Positions 44,880-54,302 of a DNA stretch of 64,000 nt are shown here, piece by piece. The notes below the pieces were generated by a model. It had not been told where the DNA came from and ran no database searches. It saw only the letters and a list, made by a program, of their open reading frames with translations. Source of the stretch: Haliscomenobacter sp040401995 (GTDB lineage: Bacteria; Bacteroidota; Bacteroidia; Chitinophagales; Saprospiraceae). Location of the stretch: the NCBI GenBank assembly GCA_040401995.1, contig JBBANM010000017.1, forward strand, positions 1-64,000, given 5' to 3'. How positions within the stretch are numbered: position 1 is the stretch's first letter; each line of letters begins with the position of its first letter. The translations under genes were made by a program, and so were the position numbers.

Positions 44880-45034
44880 GGAATGGTTGAATAATAACTT
44901 TACACTTTATCCTTGCTCTTTCACCGCCACTCTTCCTATCTTTTCGTTACAATGTCCCACATTGCGCCTCAAAAGATAGTCGATTGGCTACAAAATAGCG
45001 GCGGCTAAAGTGTCAATTTATTTTCACCCATTCC
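44880..45034. repeat. MITE-like palindromic element, family S (copy S2)
   Basis: A 155-bp element closely related to S1 (1281) and in the same orientation. Its ends are GGAATGG and CCATTCC, and TTA flanks both sides (44877-44879 and 45035-45037). The central hairpin is CAATGT-CCC-ACATTG, where S1 has AATAGC-GCT-GCTATT: both arms changed together and pairing is kept. It lies in the divergent gap between the ferredoxin and mutS genes. Confidence 0.87.
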
Positions 45035-45123
45035 TTAGCTGGTGCAAAAATAAGCTGTATCCATTAGATTTTTGAGAATCATTTTGAGATATTCGGGATT
45101 CATTTGCAAGCCAACACAAAAAT

Positions 45124-47760
45124 ATGTCGAATTCCGAGAAGGTGACGCCGTTGATGGGCCAATATTTCAAGGTAAAAGCCAAATACCCTGATGCCATTTT
45201 GTTGTTTCGGGTCGGCGATTTTTATGAAACGTTTGGCCAAGACGCCATCGTAGCATCCAAAGTATTGGGTATTGTACTGACTGCCCGCAACAATGGCGGT
45301 AGTGATGTAGAACTGGCTGGGTTTCCTTACCATTCGCTAGATTTGTACCTGCCGCGGCTCGTGCGCGCAGGCCATCGCGTAGCCATATGCGAGCAATTGG
45401 AAAAACCTTCGCCGCTTAAGAAGATTGTTCGCCGCGGGGTTACGGAGGTAGTTACGCCTGGGTTGGCAATGGATGATAAATTACTCGATCATCAATCCAA
45501 TAATTTTTTGGCTTCCTTGCATTTTGGCAAAAACGAGGAAGTAGGCGTCGCATTTTTGGACATTTCCACGGGCGAATTTTTGGTGAGCCAAGGGGATTGG
45601 AACTACATTGATAAGTTGTTGCAAAGCTTTACACCTTCAGAAATCATATTCGCCAAAGATCGGCGCAAAGCATTTGAGAAAAAATTTGGCGATAAATTCT
45701 ACATTTTTCCGCTGGAAGATTTTGTCTATACCCTTGATTTTGCCCGCGATAAGCTCCTAGGGCACTTTGAAGTGCAAAACCTCAAGGGCTTTGGCATTGA
45801 AGAACTGGAATTGGCTCAAATTGCTGCTGGTGCCATTTTGTACTACCTGGAAACCACCGAAAATAGAAACTTACGCCATCTTTCCGGTATCTCTAGAATT
45901 CAGCAAGACCGCTATGTAGCCCTCGATCGTTTTAGCATCCGCAACTTGGAATTGCTCTATAGCCCGCATGATGGCGGGGTACCTTTGCTGAAGATTTTGG
46001 ATCAAACCGTTTCGCCCATGGGCGCTCGGTTGATGAAAAAATGGGTGGTACTTCCTTTAAAAGAAAAAGCCGCCATTGAGGCGCGGTTGGAAGTAGTACG
46101 CTATTTTTTGCAGCAAGAAGAACAAAGTCTGCAAATTGGACAATTCTTGCGACAGATGGGTGACCTGGAACGCTTGATTTCCAAAGCGCCGATGGGAAAA
46201 ATCAACCCACGCGAAGTGGTGCAATTGAAACGAGCCCTTTTGGCTATCGAACCCTTGCAAGCGCTGCTGACCAACACAGAAAATGAGCAACTTCGCAAAA
46301 TAGCCGATGGGCTGAATCCTTGCCCTGCTTTGGTGGAACGCATAGCCACTCAGGTGGTAGATGATCCGCCGGTTAACCTCAATAAAGGCGGAGTCATTGC
46401 CGATGGTTTTTCCGCAGAACTGGACGAATACCGGCACCTTATCGGCCATTCCAAGGAAATTTTGTTGAAAATACAGCAAAAAGAAATCGAACGCAGCGGC
46501 ATCGCCAATCTAAAAATAGGGTTCAATTCGGTTTTTGGCTATTATCTTGAAGTCACGAATAAATACAAAAACCAAACCCCGCCCGCAGATTGGGTGCGTA
46601 AGCAAACCCTGGCCAACGCTGAACGGTACATTACCGATGAGCTTAAACAATTGGAAGCCAAAATCTTAAGCGCCGAAGAAAAAATCTTAGACGTAGAGAC
46701 GCAGCTGTTTCAACAATTGGTGCTCGATTTGGCCGATTACATCCAGCCCATTCAGCACAATGCTGGTTTGGCGGCTCGCTTGGATTGTTTGCTTTCTTTT
46801 GCAAAAATAGCACGCAAGCAAAACTACTGTGAACCAGAGTTTGACGAGTCTTTTGCCATCGATATCAAAGAAGGACGGCATCCGGTCATCGAAAACCAAC
46901 TGCCGCTAGGTGAAAAATACGTACCCAACGACGTTTTTCTCGACAACGATTCCCAGCAAATCATGCTCATTACTGGTCCCAACATGGCTGGTAAATCTGC
47001 TCTGTTGCGACAAACTGCCTTGATTTGCTTAATGGCGCAAATGGGGTCATATGTGCCTGCTTCCGCGGCAAAATTGGGGATCGTTGATAAAGTCTTTACA
47101 CGCGTTGGCGCATCCGATAACATCTCTTCCGGTGAGTCGACTTTCATGGTGGAAATGAACGAAACGGCGAGCATCATGAACAACATCTCCCATCGGAGCT
47201 TGATTTTGCTCGACGAAATTGGTCGCGGAACCAGCACCTACGATGGTATCTCGATCGCTTGGTCGATTGCTGAGTTTTTGCATACCAACCCCTTGGCGCA
47301 TTGCAAAACCCTTTTTGCAACCCATTACCACGAGTTGAACGAATTGGCGGAAAAATTCCCGCGCATTAAAAATTATCACGTTGCCACTCAAGAAATAGGA
47401 CAAAAGGTGATTTTTTTGCGCAAACTTACTCCGGGAGGAAGTCAGCACAGTTTTGGAATCCATGTAGCCAAAATGGCTGGGATGCCGAAGGTAATTGTTG
47501 ATAGGGCGAACCACATCTTGGCGCAATTGGAGCAAAAGCACATTGAAATGGAAGGCAATGGCAGTGGACAACCGCAAATTCAGTCGCCCAAAACCCAGTC
47601 CATTTCAACGGAATCCATCCAATTGAGCATTTTTGAAACCGTTGACCCTACGGTGGGTAAGATCAAAGAAATCCTGAAAAACTTAGATTTGAACAGCCTT
47701 ACGCCCATCGATTGCATGATGAAACTCCACGAAATGAAGAAATTGCTGGAGGATGATTAG
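45124..47760 (+). CDS. mutS: DNA mismatch repair protein MutS
   Basis: The 878-residue protein has the mismatch-binding Phe-x-Glu motif (GDFYETF, residues 33-35), connector, core and clamp domains, then the ABC-type ATPase: Walker A GPNMAGKS (618-625), the signature SSGESTFMVEM, Walker B LILLDEIGRGTSTYDG and ATHYHELNELA. It recognises base mismatches and recruits MutL. It is followed closely by dapB and the EEP gene (35 and 30 bases), so the three may form one transcript although unrelated in role. Confidence 0.97.
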   Translation: MSNSEKVTPLMGQYFKVKAKYPDAILLFRVGDFYETFGQDAIVASKVLGIVLTARNNGGSDVELAGFPYHSLDLYLPRLVRAGHRVAICEQLEKPSPLKKIVRRGVTEVVTPGLAMDDKLLDHQSNNFLASLHFGKNEEVGVAFLDISTGEFLVSQGDWNYIDKLLQSFTPSEIIFAKDRRKAFEKKFGDKFYIFPLEDFVYTLDFARDKLLGHFEVQNLKGFGIEELELAQIAAGAILYYLETTENRNLRHLSGISRIQQDRYVALDRFSIRNLELLYSPHDGGVPLLKILDQTVSPMGARLMKKWVVLPLKEKAAIEARLEVVRYFLQQEEQSLQIGQFLRQMGDLERLISKAPMGKINPREVVQLKRALLAIEPLQALLTNTENEQLRKIADGLNPCPALVERIATQVVDDPPVNLNKGGVIADGFSAELDEYRHLIGHSKEILLKIQQKEIERSGIANLKIGFNSVFGYYLEVTNKYKNQTPPADWVRKQTLANAERYITDELKQLEAKILSAEEKILDVETQLFQQLVLDLADYIQPIQHNAGLAARLDCLLSFAKIARKQNYCEPEFDESFAIDIKEGRHPVIENQLPLGEKYVPNDVFLDNDSQQIMLITGPNMAGKSALLRQTALICLMAQMGSYVPASAAKLGIVDKVFTRVGASDNISSGESTFMVEMNETASIMNNISHRSLILLDEIGRGTSTYDGISIAWSIAEFLHTNPLAHCKTLFATHYHELNELAEKFPRIKNYHVATQEIGQKVIFLRKLTPGGSQHSFGIHVAKMAGMPKVIVDRANHILAQLEQKHIEMEGNGSGQPQIQSPKTQSISTESIQLSIFETVDPTVGKIKEILKNLDLNSLTPIDCMMKLHEMKKLLEDD

Positions 47761-47795
47761 GTCTCCTTTTTTTGAACGACGACTAAAAAAAATAT

Positions 47796-48509
47796 ATGAA
47801 GATAGCACTGATTGGTTATGGAAAAATGGGCAAAACAATTGACCGTTTAGCCACTGCTGCCGGGCATGAGATCGTTTTGCGCCTTGATGTTGATAATGCC
47901 CATGAATTTACGGCGGAAAACCTGCAAAAGGCCGATGTAGCTATTGAATTCACTCGTCCCGAAAATGCATTTGGCAACATTGTCAAGTGTTTGGATGCTG
48001 GAATTCCAATTGTAGTAGGTACGACCGGCTGGTTAGATCGATTGGAGGAAGCAAAACAATTGTGCGAGAAAGCCAACGGCGCTCTCTTTTGGGTATCCAA
48101 CTATAGCATTGGGGTTAATCTGTTTTTTGCCCTTAATCGCTATTTAGCTAAACTTATGAATGGTCAATCTGAATACAGCGTTAAGGTTTCGGAAACCCAC
48201 CATACCCAAAAACTTGACGCACCAAGCGGTGCGGCCATTACTTTGGCGGAGGGCATTCTGGCTGAGTTGGAACGCAAATCAACCTGGGTAAACCAAGCAG
48301 GTGAAAACCCGGAGGAATTGAGCATTCTTTCTTACCGCGAGGATCCTGCTCCGGGCACCCACATGATTCGCTATGATTCAGAAGTAGATAGCTTAGAAAT
48401 CATTCATACCGCCCATTCCCGCGATGGATTTGCGAATGGCGCCATTCAAGCTGCCCAGTGGATCATTGAAAAAAAAGGCTTCTATGGAATGGCCGACCTC
48501 TTGAAATAA
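47796..48509 (+). CDS. dapB: 4-hydroxy-tetrahydrodipicolinate reductase
   Basis: The 237-residue enzyme makes tetrahydrodipicolinate for lysine and diaminopimelate synthesis. The nucleotide loop is GYGKMGKT (7-14); GTTGW and NYSIGVNLFF follow, and the catalytic His/Lys region is VSETHHTQKLDAPSGAA. It is slightly shorter than the E. coli enzyme, as usual in Bacteroidota. It sits between mutS and the EEP gene on the same strand. Confidence 0.95.
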   Translation: MKIALIGYGKMGKTIDRLATAAGHEIVLRLDVDNAHEFTAENLQKADVAIEFTRPENAFGNIVKCLDAGIPIVVGTTGWLDRLEEAKQLCEKANGALFWVSNYSIGVNLFFALNRYLAKLMNGQSEYSVKVSETHHTQKLDAPSGAAITLAEGILAELERKSTWVNQAGENPEELSILSYREDPAPGTHMIRYDSEVDSLEIIHTAHSRDGFANGAIQAAQWIIEKKGFYGMADLLK

Positions 48510-48539
48510 ACCAAACAAGGTTTTTGAAAATTTCAGACA

Positions 48540-49625
48540 ATGAAAAAACCAGTGCTTTACTTTTTATGGTTGTTGAGTATTTTGGCGCTGTATTTTGGCG
48601 TCATTTTGGTCTATGGAACACTGACCGACTACCAACCAGCGCCGGTTTTACCCGCCCAATCGGTACAACATGCCGAAAAAAAGATCATCACCGATAGCGT
48701 TGTTTCTTTTTTGATTTGGAACATGGGCTATGCCGGCTTAGGCGAAGAGGCCACCTTTTTTTACAACCGCAGCACTTTATATGCCGGGAACATGATGGTA
48801 CGTCCGCCTAAGAACTTGCTAGAGAAATATTTCAAAGGCACCACCGAAGCACCCAAACGCTGGAAAGCCGATTTTTACTTGTTTCAAGAGGTAGATTTTG
48901 CGTCAAAGCGTAGTTATTACTACAATCAGTATCAGGCTTTGGCCAAAAATGCGAAGGGCCAGTTTACCGCTTATTTTCCCAATTTTGTCGTCAAGCGGGT
49001 TCCTGCGCCTTTACTAGAGCCTTGGCGCGCATTTGGCGAGGTGAACAGTGGACTGACTACAATTTCAACCTATGAGCCTGAATCCGCTCAGCGCTACCAA
49101 TTACCGGGGAAGTTTTCGTGGCCTACCCGTTTGTTTATGCTGGATCGCTGTCTGGGCGTAACGCGTTACCCCATGGCAAATGGCAAAAACCTGGTGGTCA
49201 TCAACATTCATAACGAAGCGTTTGACAGCAAAGGAACCATCAAAAAAGTCCAAATGGGCTTCTTGAAAACAATACTTTTGCAAGAATATAAAAAAGGGAA
49301 TTATGTCGTTGCAGGTGGCGACTGGAATACTTGTCCGCCCTTTTTTCCGGTGGATCGTTTTATCAAAGGTAAAACGCCTAGTGATTATACTGTAGGGGGC
49401 ATTGACCCTGAATTTTTACCTGAAGATTGGCGCTGGATTTACGACCCTACGGTGCCTACCAACCGCGCCAATAGTACCCCTTACAAAAAAGGAGAAACCT
49501 TTGTCACTTTGATTGATTTCTATCTGGTATCACCCAATGTGCAGGTTTTGAGCGTAAAAGGGATTGATTTACAGTTTAAAGACTCTGATCATCAACCGGT
49601 TTGGATGGAGGTGAGGTTGGAATGA
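48540..49625 (+). CDS. Endonuclease/exonuclease/phosphatase (EEP) family protein, exported or membrane-anchored
   Basis: The 361-residue protein has an N-terminal hydrophobic helix (FLWLLSILALYFGVILVYG) that anchors or exports it, then an EEP fold: FLIWNMGYAG (Asn), DFYLFQEVD (Glu metal ligand), VVINIHNEAF, VVAGGDWNTCPP (Asp/Asn) and the C-terminal SDHQPVWMEV (Asp-His). The set is complete for a metal-dependent phosphodiesterase or phosphatase. Substrate unknown. It ends 3 bases before the stop of the convergent AT-rich gene. Confidence 0.87.
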   Translation: MKKPVLYFLWLLSILALYFGVILVYGTLTDYQPAPVLPAQSVQHAEKKIITDSVVSFLIWNMGYAGLGEEATFFYNRSTLYAGNMMVRPPKNLLEKYFKGTTEAPKRWKADFYLFQEVDFASKRSYYYNQYQALAKNAKGQFTAYFPNFVVKRVPAPLLEPWRAFGEVNSGLTTISTYEPESAQRYQLPGKFSWPTRLFMLDRCLGVTRYPMANGKNLVVINIHNEAFDSKGTIKKVQMGFLKTILLQEYKKGNYVVAGGDWNTCPPFFPVDRFIKGKTPSDYTVGGIDPEFLPEDWRWIYDPTVPTNRANSTPYKKGETFVTLIDFYLVSPNVQVLSVKGIDLQFKDSDHQPVWMEVRLE

Positions 49626-49628
49626 AAA

Positions 49629-51050
49629 CTAGCTCAATTCGCTGATTTTTTCAAGTAGCCAGGCACGAGAGGGGATACCTTTGGTACTTTCAACTTCTGA
49701 TTTGAGCATTTGTAGCGCTTTTTTATCTCCTTGTGGAATTGAAAGCAATTTTTTAGAGAATTTGATGAAGTTTTTGTAGTTGGTTTTTCTTTCGCTAGGT
49801 AATTCCTTGCTGCGGTTTAGGTATACTCGAAAGCTTTCTAGCAGGGAATAAAGTGGTTCATATTCTCCAGTTTCATAATAGGTCATTACAAGGGTAGTTT
49901 TAGAATTTAAATTATAAATAAGGTCGTCATATTCAATTGATTGTAGAAGTTTGATGACATCACCATACTTTTTTTGGAAGAAATATAATTGCGATAAGGA
50001 GAATGAAAAAGTATTTTCTTTAGTATTTTCTGGCAAATAGCGGTTGTATTGGTGAATAAATTTATCTACCCATTCATACTCACTAAGACGTAAGCCTACA
50101 TTTACAATATTCCTAAAAGTTAAGGAATCTAGCTTTCCTGTATCAATTAAGAAATCTTTTTTCAAAATGTCTTGATACAAGGAAAAAAGTTCACTCAAAA
50201 AATGTCCATTGCCAAGATTGATTTGAGAAATACAATAGTTTTGCGCCCAATCATAGAGGTTTTTTTCTTCTTCTTTTGGAAAAAAATAAGAATAAAGATC
50301 CAAAAGCTTTTTTAAGGAAAAATAATGTTCAGGGTCATCTGGATAGGTATAGATATTGTAAACATTCAAATAAATAGCAATAAATGGCTGGTTTTTAAAT
50401 TCATCTAAATTAGCAATTTTAATAACTTCATCCATTAAAGCAATATCGTATTCATGCGCAGTAAGCTTCTTTTTAGCTAGTACTTCACAATATATACGCA
50501 ATTTTTCACCAATATAGAAGAGATCAATATTTTTTGAAATAACTTCCAGGTTGGTTTTTTCTTCTTTAATGTCGCGGATATCTGTCAACATCTCATCGTA
50601 ATAGTATTCCAGTAAATACTGACCAAGGAAATACGTAGTGTCTCGATGTACAATTTTATCCGAAACACTCTGTATGTTTTTGCGGGTAGAGCTGAGCAGT
50701 TTTTGAATTTTTTTCCTTTTGATCGCTTGTAGCAAATGGATGTTGCGGATTACCGGACTTTCTTCAATCTCTTGCAGAATAAGGTAGTCTTCGAGGTGCT
50801 TGAGCAGGTCGGAATAAAACTTGCGCATCCGCACATCGTCATATGCCCCGGGTAGCTTTAATGACTTCCAAACCGCCTCGCGCGACCATTCTTTGGGATT
50901 GGCAACATTGAGTTCTTCGCTCATCAATTCAAACAGCGCAACTATGGTATGATTTTTGTTGAAATAAGGGGAAAGAAGGTACTTTCGAAAGCGGTTTTGC
51001 TCGATTTTGTTGAAGTGTTCCAGAATTTGAAAAACTTTGCTTTGCCGCAT
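49629..51050 (-). CDS. Helical protein of unknown function, AT-rich gene
   Basis: This 473-residue protein begins MRQSKVFQILEHFNKIEQN and is helical throughout, perhaps built of TPR-like helical pairs (QLYFFQKKYGDVIKLLQSIEY, MTYYETGEYEPLYSLLESF), but no family is recognised. It has no signal peptide. The gene is visibly richer in A and T than its neighbours and uses many AAA, ATA and TTA codons, which suggests either rapid evolution or transfer. The start at 51050 is preferred; the frame runs on to 51149 but that extension would be translated from palindromic element R3. Confidence 0.7.
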   Translation of the reverse strand: MRQSKVFQILEHFNKIEQNRFRKYLLSPYFNKNHTIVALFELMSEELNVANPKEWSREAVWKSLKLPGAYDDVRMRKFYSDLLKHLEDYLILQEIEESPVIRNIHLLQAIKRKKIQKLLSSTRKNIQSVSDKIVHRDTTYFLGQYLLEYYYDEMLTDIRDIKEEKTNLEVISKNIDLFYIGEKLRIYCEVLAKKKLTAHEYDIALMDEVIKIANLDEFKNQPFIAIYLNVYNIYTYPDDPEHYFSLKKLLDLYSYFFPKEEEKNLYDWAQNYCISQINLGNGHFLSELFSLYQDILKKDFLIDTGKLDSLTFRNIVNVGLRLSEYEWVDKFIHQYNRYLPENTKENTFSFSLSQLYFFQKKYGDVIKLLQSIEYDDLIYNLNSKTTLVMTYYETGEYEPLYSLLESFRVYLNRSKELPSERKTNYKNFIKFSKKLLSIPQGDKKALQMLKSEVESTKGIPSRAWLLEKISELS

Positions 51051-51076
51051 AGCTGATTGCTTTTTTTTGACTGCTA

Positions 51077-51236
51077 GAGCGTTTTTGGATTTTTTATTCG
51101 CGCTGCAAATGACCAAAATTTGCTCTAACTTCGTTGTGAAAATACTCATGTAGCGCTGCTACACTCCGTTTTTCACGCCTCGTTGGTGCAAATTTTGACT
51201 CATTTTCGCTTGCGAACTAAAAATCCAAACACGCTC
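51077..51236 (+). repeat. MITE-like palindromic element, family R (copy R3)
   Basis: A 160-bp copy in a 320-base divergent gap. The ends are GAGCGT... and ...ACGCTC where R2, R4 and R5 have GAGTGT/ACACTC; both ends changed together. The left flank is CTA (51074-51076) and the right TTA (51237-51239), the only complete R copy without an exact 3-bp repeat. The centre is TGTAGC-GCT-GCTACA. The rest of the gap holds the promoter-like box at 51312. Confidence 0.9.
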
Positions 51237-51311
51237 TTAAAAATGGGTGTTTTCGCCGACAAAATTGGAAACAATTTGCAACTTTTTCTAGCTTTTACAG
51301 TATAATCGTAT

Positions 51312-51319
51312 TATCTTTG
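51312..51319 (+). promoter_or_regulatory. Candidate -7 promoter box (TATCTTTG)
   Basis: TATCTTTG matches TAnnTTTG and lies about 50 bases before the start of the cadherin-like T9SS gene. No clear -33 box at the usual distance was found. Confidence 0.35.
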
Positions 51320-51370
51320 CCTGCGTAGTATCCTAGCAGATTATAAGCAATGAAGTAAATCCACGAAACC

Positions 51371-53926
51371 ATGAATGTAACTGTACAAAAGACCTTTCTA
51401 TTTGCACTATTTAGAGTGTCGCTATTCCTCCTTTTTCCCTTATTTCTCTCCGGCCAGTACTTAAAAGCAACCATGTCGGTATTGAAAGACGGTCAGCAAG
51501 AATACTACTTTGAAAGTTCGATGCGTCCTGCGGGTATTTTGACGCAGTTGCCTCCAAAAAATGGGAAAGTATGGCAAGACCGTACTTTAACCAGCCCAAC
51601 CAGCAACAATACAACTTATGTTTTGATTTACAAGCCCAACCCTGGTTTTATTGGTATGGATACGTTCTATTACAACCGCAAGACTTGTCCAGGCACTTTG
51701 TGTTACGAGGAATGGCAGGTGGTCGTTACAGTGAAGTCGTCAGAAGTAGCAGCTCAACCAGATCTATTTTTCTCTACTACGAATTCTCCAGTCTTGAACC
51801 TGAATGTATTACAAAACGATCGTTCAGATGCAGGTGGCTTACATATTGTAAAAATCACAACTGTCAACAATTGCACGGCTTCTTTTCCAATGGGGAGCCC
51901 TACCATTCAGTTTCAGCCTAGCCCAGGATTTTATGGTATTGCTTCCCTCAACTATACCGTTTGTGATAAATTAGGAACGTGTGATCAAGCTTCGGTTAAC
52001 GTGGTAGTGGATCGCGACGACCGTACTAAGATTGATACTTTCTCAGTATATACGCTTAAAAATGAATCTTTACAGTTATTGATTCCTGATGTTTACACTT
52101 TGGTCGACAAACCTAAAAATGGTTCATTCGATGGAACTTTGGACGTTCCGATTTACCAACCCAATACCGGTTTTGTAGGTAAGGATTATTTGCGGTTTAC
52201 GCGCAATGGCGTTACCAAAGTTTTTGCGGTCAACGTGATCAATTTTGTACGCAATAAATTTGCATTTGACGACAAAGCAGATGTCACGCCGGGTACTAGT
52301 GTGGAAATAGATGTTTTAGCCAACGACCGCTATACTTATGGTGCAGGTTGTATATCGTATACCCAACCTAAGTATGGTAAATTGGTTGCCGATGGGGACA
52401 ATAAAGGCATCTACACCTATCAGGCTCCCAAAGGATTTATCGGTGTAGACGTATTTACCTATACCAGCTATCCTCCAGGATGTGGCGGTTCAGGCGAAGC
52501 AGCCTCCGTCTATGTTTATGTCAACTCTTACGAGCCTTCTCAAACCAAGTTTAGACTCAATACGGCTAAAACGACCCCATTGGTCATTACCTATAGCGCA
52601 CCTATTCAAAACTACAACTTCCAGATCCAAAGTCAAGGCAAGTTGGGACGAGCGGTGTTTCTGCCTGGTTTGGTGGACACTGTATTGTACGGACAACCTA
52701 TCCATGGCTACAATTTAATTTTGTACATCCCTAAACCAGGAGTTACTGGTCTGGATCAGTTAGAATTTACCTATTGTTTATCAGGGGATGACAACAATTG
52801 CAGACTGAAAAAAAATGTCAAAGTTGAAGTCAATATCCTCAATGTGGGTAGCAATACCGAACCCTCTTGTATCAGCGATTGTATCTGGATGGGTGACACC
52901 AACCTGGATGGCACGGTTGATATGCAAGATTTGTTACCGCTTGGTTTGAATATGGGCTTGGTAGGCAATCCCCGCAATGATATGGATCCAAGCCAATGGT
53001 ATGGCCAGTATGGCAGCGATTGGTCGAATCCTTATGCCAGCAAATTGGTGGATCTTAAACACTTGGACACTGACGGTGATAGTTTTATCACTGCGCAGGA
53101 TACGGCGTCAATCAGTAAATTCTATGGCAATACCCACTCGCTTACGCCGGTAGCTTTGCCGTACTATAACTTTGAAATTCAGCTGCAAGCCGATTTTACC
53201 GACATTGCCCCTGGCGATACCCTAAACTTTGATCTAGTATTAGGTACTGATAAAGCCCCGGTGGTAGATTTGTATGGTTTCACCTTTACCTTGCCATATA
53301 ACCCAACTTTCTTCAAGCCGGAAACTTTTCAAATCAAATTCTTTGACAACAGCTGGATGGCTTATAATTCGCCGGTGATCAGCATGTCGCGTAATAATTT
53401 GAAAGGTTTATTGGAAGCTGGTTTTACCCGCACCAATCAAATGGCCATTTCGGGTAAAGGAAAAGTGGCACGTGGTAAAGGAGTAGTTGTTGACGCTTTG
53501 GAAGGCCTTGATAATCAGGACGGCAAAAAAGAAGACCGCTACATCGAGCTAGGCGGAGGCACTGCCATTGGCTACGATGGACATGGCAATGCTTTCAATA
53601 TCCGAGTAGCACCGCTGCGGGTCAAGATAAAAACACCGCCAGTTGCCAATCCAAATCCGGTGAAGCAAATTGGCTTGTCACCAAATGACGAATTCAGAAT
53701 CTATCCCAACCCTGCTAATAACCTCATGCGGGTAGACGCGCCCGTAGGTCGCTTGATTAAGCGCATACAAGTGTACAGCGTGGCTGGGAAATTGGTTTAT
53801 GATGGTACTGGTAACGACAGCAGCAATTTGGACTTAGATGTGCATGAATTTTCCAATGGCATGTATTTCTTAAGAGTACAAACAGAGGCCGGTCAGTACA
53901 ATCAGAAATTTGAGGTTTTAAAATAA
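51371..53926 (+). CDS. Secreted cadherin-like/Ig-like repeat protein with dockerin-like site and T9SS sorting domain
   Basis: The 851-residue protein has a signal peptide (about 1-29, ending LSGQ), four or five Ig/cadherin-like (CARDB or VCBS type) domains with the pattern VEIDVLANDRYTYG, GVDVFTYTSYP and QPSPGFYGIASLNYTVCD, a dockerin-like calcium loop (MGDTNLDGTVDMQDLLPLG, about 515-535, and a second DTDGDSFITAQD), a cohesin-like region and a C-terminal Por secretion domain (starting FRIYPNPANNLMRV, last ~75 residues). It is probably displayed on the surface through the type IX system and may act in adhesion. A strong terminator follows. Confidence 0.88.
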   Translation: MNVTVQKTFLFALFRVSLFLLFPLFLSGQYLKATMSVLKDGQQEYYFESSMRPAGILTQLPPKNGKVWQDRTLTSPTSNNTTYVLIYKPNPGFIGMDTFYYNRKTCPGTLCYEEWQVVVTVKSSEVAAQPDLFFSTTNSPVLNLNVLQNDRSDAGGLHIVKITTVNNCTASFPMGSPTIQFQPSPGFYGIASLNYTVCDKLGTCDQASVNVVVDRDDRTKIDTFSVYTLKNESLQLLIPDVYTLVDKPKNGSFDGTLDVPIYQPNTGFVGKDYLRFTRNGVTKVFAVNVINFVRNKFAFDDKADVTPGTSVEIDVLANDRYTYGAGCISYTQPKYGKLVADGDNKGIYTYQAPKGFIGVDVFTYTSYPPGCGGSGEAASVYVYVNSYEPSQTKFRLNTAKTTPLVITYSAPIQNYNFQIQSQGKLGRAVFLPGLVDTVLYGQPIHGYNLILYIPKPGVTGLDQLEFTYCLSGDDNNCRLKKNVKVEVNILNVGSNTEPSCISDCIWMGDTNLDGTVDMQDLLPLGLNMGLVGNPRNDMDPSQWYGQYGSDWSNPYASKLVDLKHLDTDGDSFITAQDTASISKFYGNTHSLTPVALPYYNFEIQLQADFTDIAPGDTLNFDLVLGTDKAPVVDLYGFTFTLPYNPTFFKPETFQIKFFDNSWMAYNSPVISMSRNNLKGLLEAGFTRTNQMAISGKGKVARGKGVVVDALEGLDNQDGKKEDRYIELGGGTAIGYDGHGNAFNIRVAPLRVKIKTPPVANPNPVKQIGLSPNDEFRIYPNPANNLMRVDAPVGRLIKRIQVYSVAGKLVYDGTGNDSSNLDLDVHEFSNGMYFLRVQTEAGQYNQKFEVLK

Positions 53927-53950
53927 TAAATTGACGTATACGTAATATTT

Positions 53951-54034
53951 TCTGAATGGGTTTCGTTTAGTGTTAAATTTTTAATATTATTACCAGCTCT
54001 TGGCTGATTTGCGAAACCCATTCAGATCTTTTTT
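53951..54034 (+). terminator. Intrinsic terminator after the T9SS surface protein gene
   Basis: A perfect 15-bp stem TCTGAATGGGTTTCG (53951-53965) with CGAAACCCATTCAGA (54012-54026) around a 46-base AT-rich loop, followed by TCTTTTTT. The long loop is unusual for a terminator. Confidence 0.75.
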
Positions 54035-54076
54035 GAACTTCGCCGCAGTAAAGATTATTCATTGCTTTTTATTTTC

Positions 54077-54133
54077 GTGGAATTATAATCATTGCTAGTA
54101 GTGAGTCGCACATCCTTATGTGCGACTTTTTTT
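54077..54133 (+). ncRNA. Conserved box plus intrinsic terminator (module B)
   Basis: The box is GTG GAA TTA TAA followed by TCATTG, matching the start-x-Leu-stop pattern of modules A, D and E. The terminator GTCGCACAT/ATGTGCGAC (54105-54126) and seven Ts follow. A TTGCTT sequence 16 bases before TATAAT gives a fair -35/-10 pair, so the box may be a promoter. R4 is inserted immediately after the T-run. Confidence 0.5.
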
Positions 54134-54139
54134 ATTTTA

Positions 54140-54299
54140 GAGTGTATTTTGATCTTTAATTCGCGCTGCAAATGGCCAAAATTTGTACCAACTTCGTTGC
54201 GAAAATACTCATGTAGCGCTGCTACACTCCGTTTTTCGCGCCTCGCTGGTACAAATTTTGACTCATTTTCGCTTGCGAACTAAAAATCCAAACACACTC
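54140..54299 (+). repeat. MITE-like palindromic element, family R (copy R4)
   Basis: A 160-bp copy with TTA on both sides (54137-54139 and 54300-54302). It inserts at the end of module B. Compared with R3, three base pairs of the fold differ at both arms (see findings). The centre is TGTAGC-GCT-GCTACA. Of the complete copies, it is the only one in a convergent gap. Confidence 0.92.
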
Positions 54300-54302
54300 T
54301 TA

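Noticed and set aside
51051..51149. N-terminal extension of the AT-rich gene
   Set aside because: Would be translated from element R3; the shorter start gives a sensible protein.
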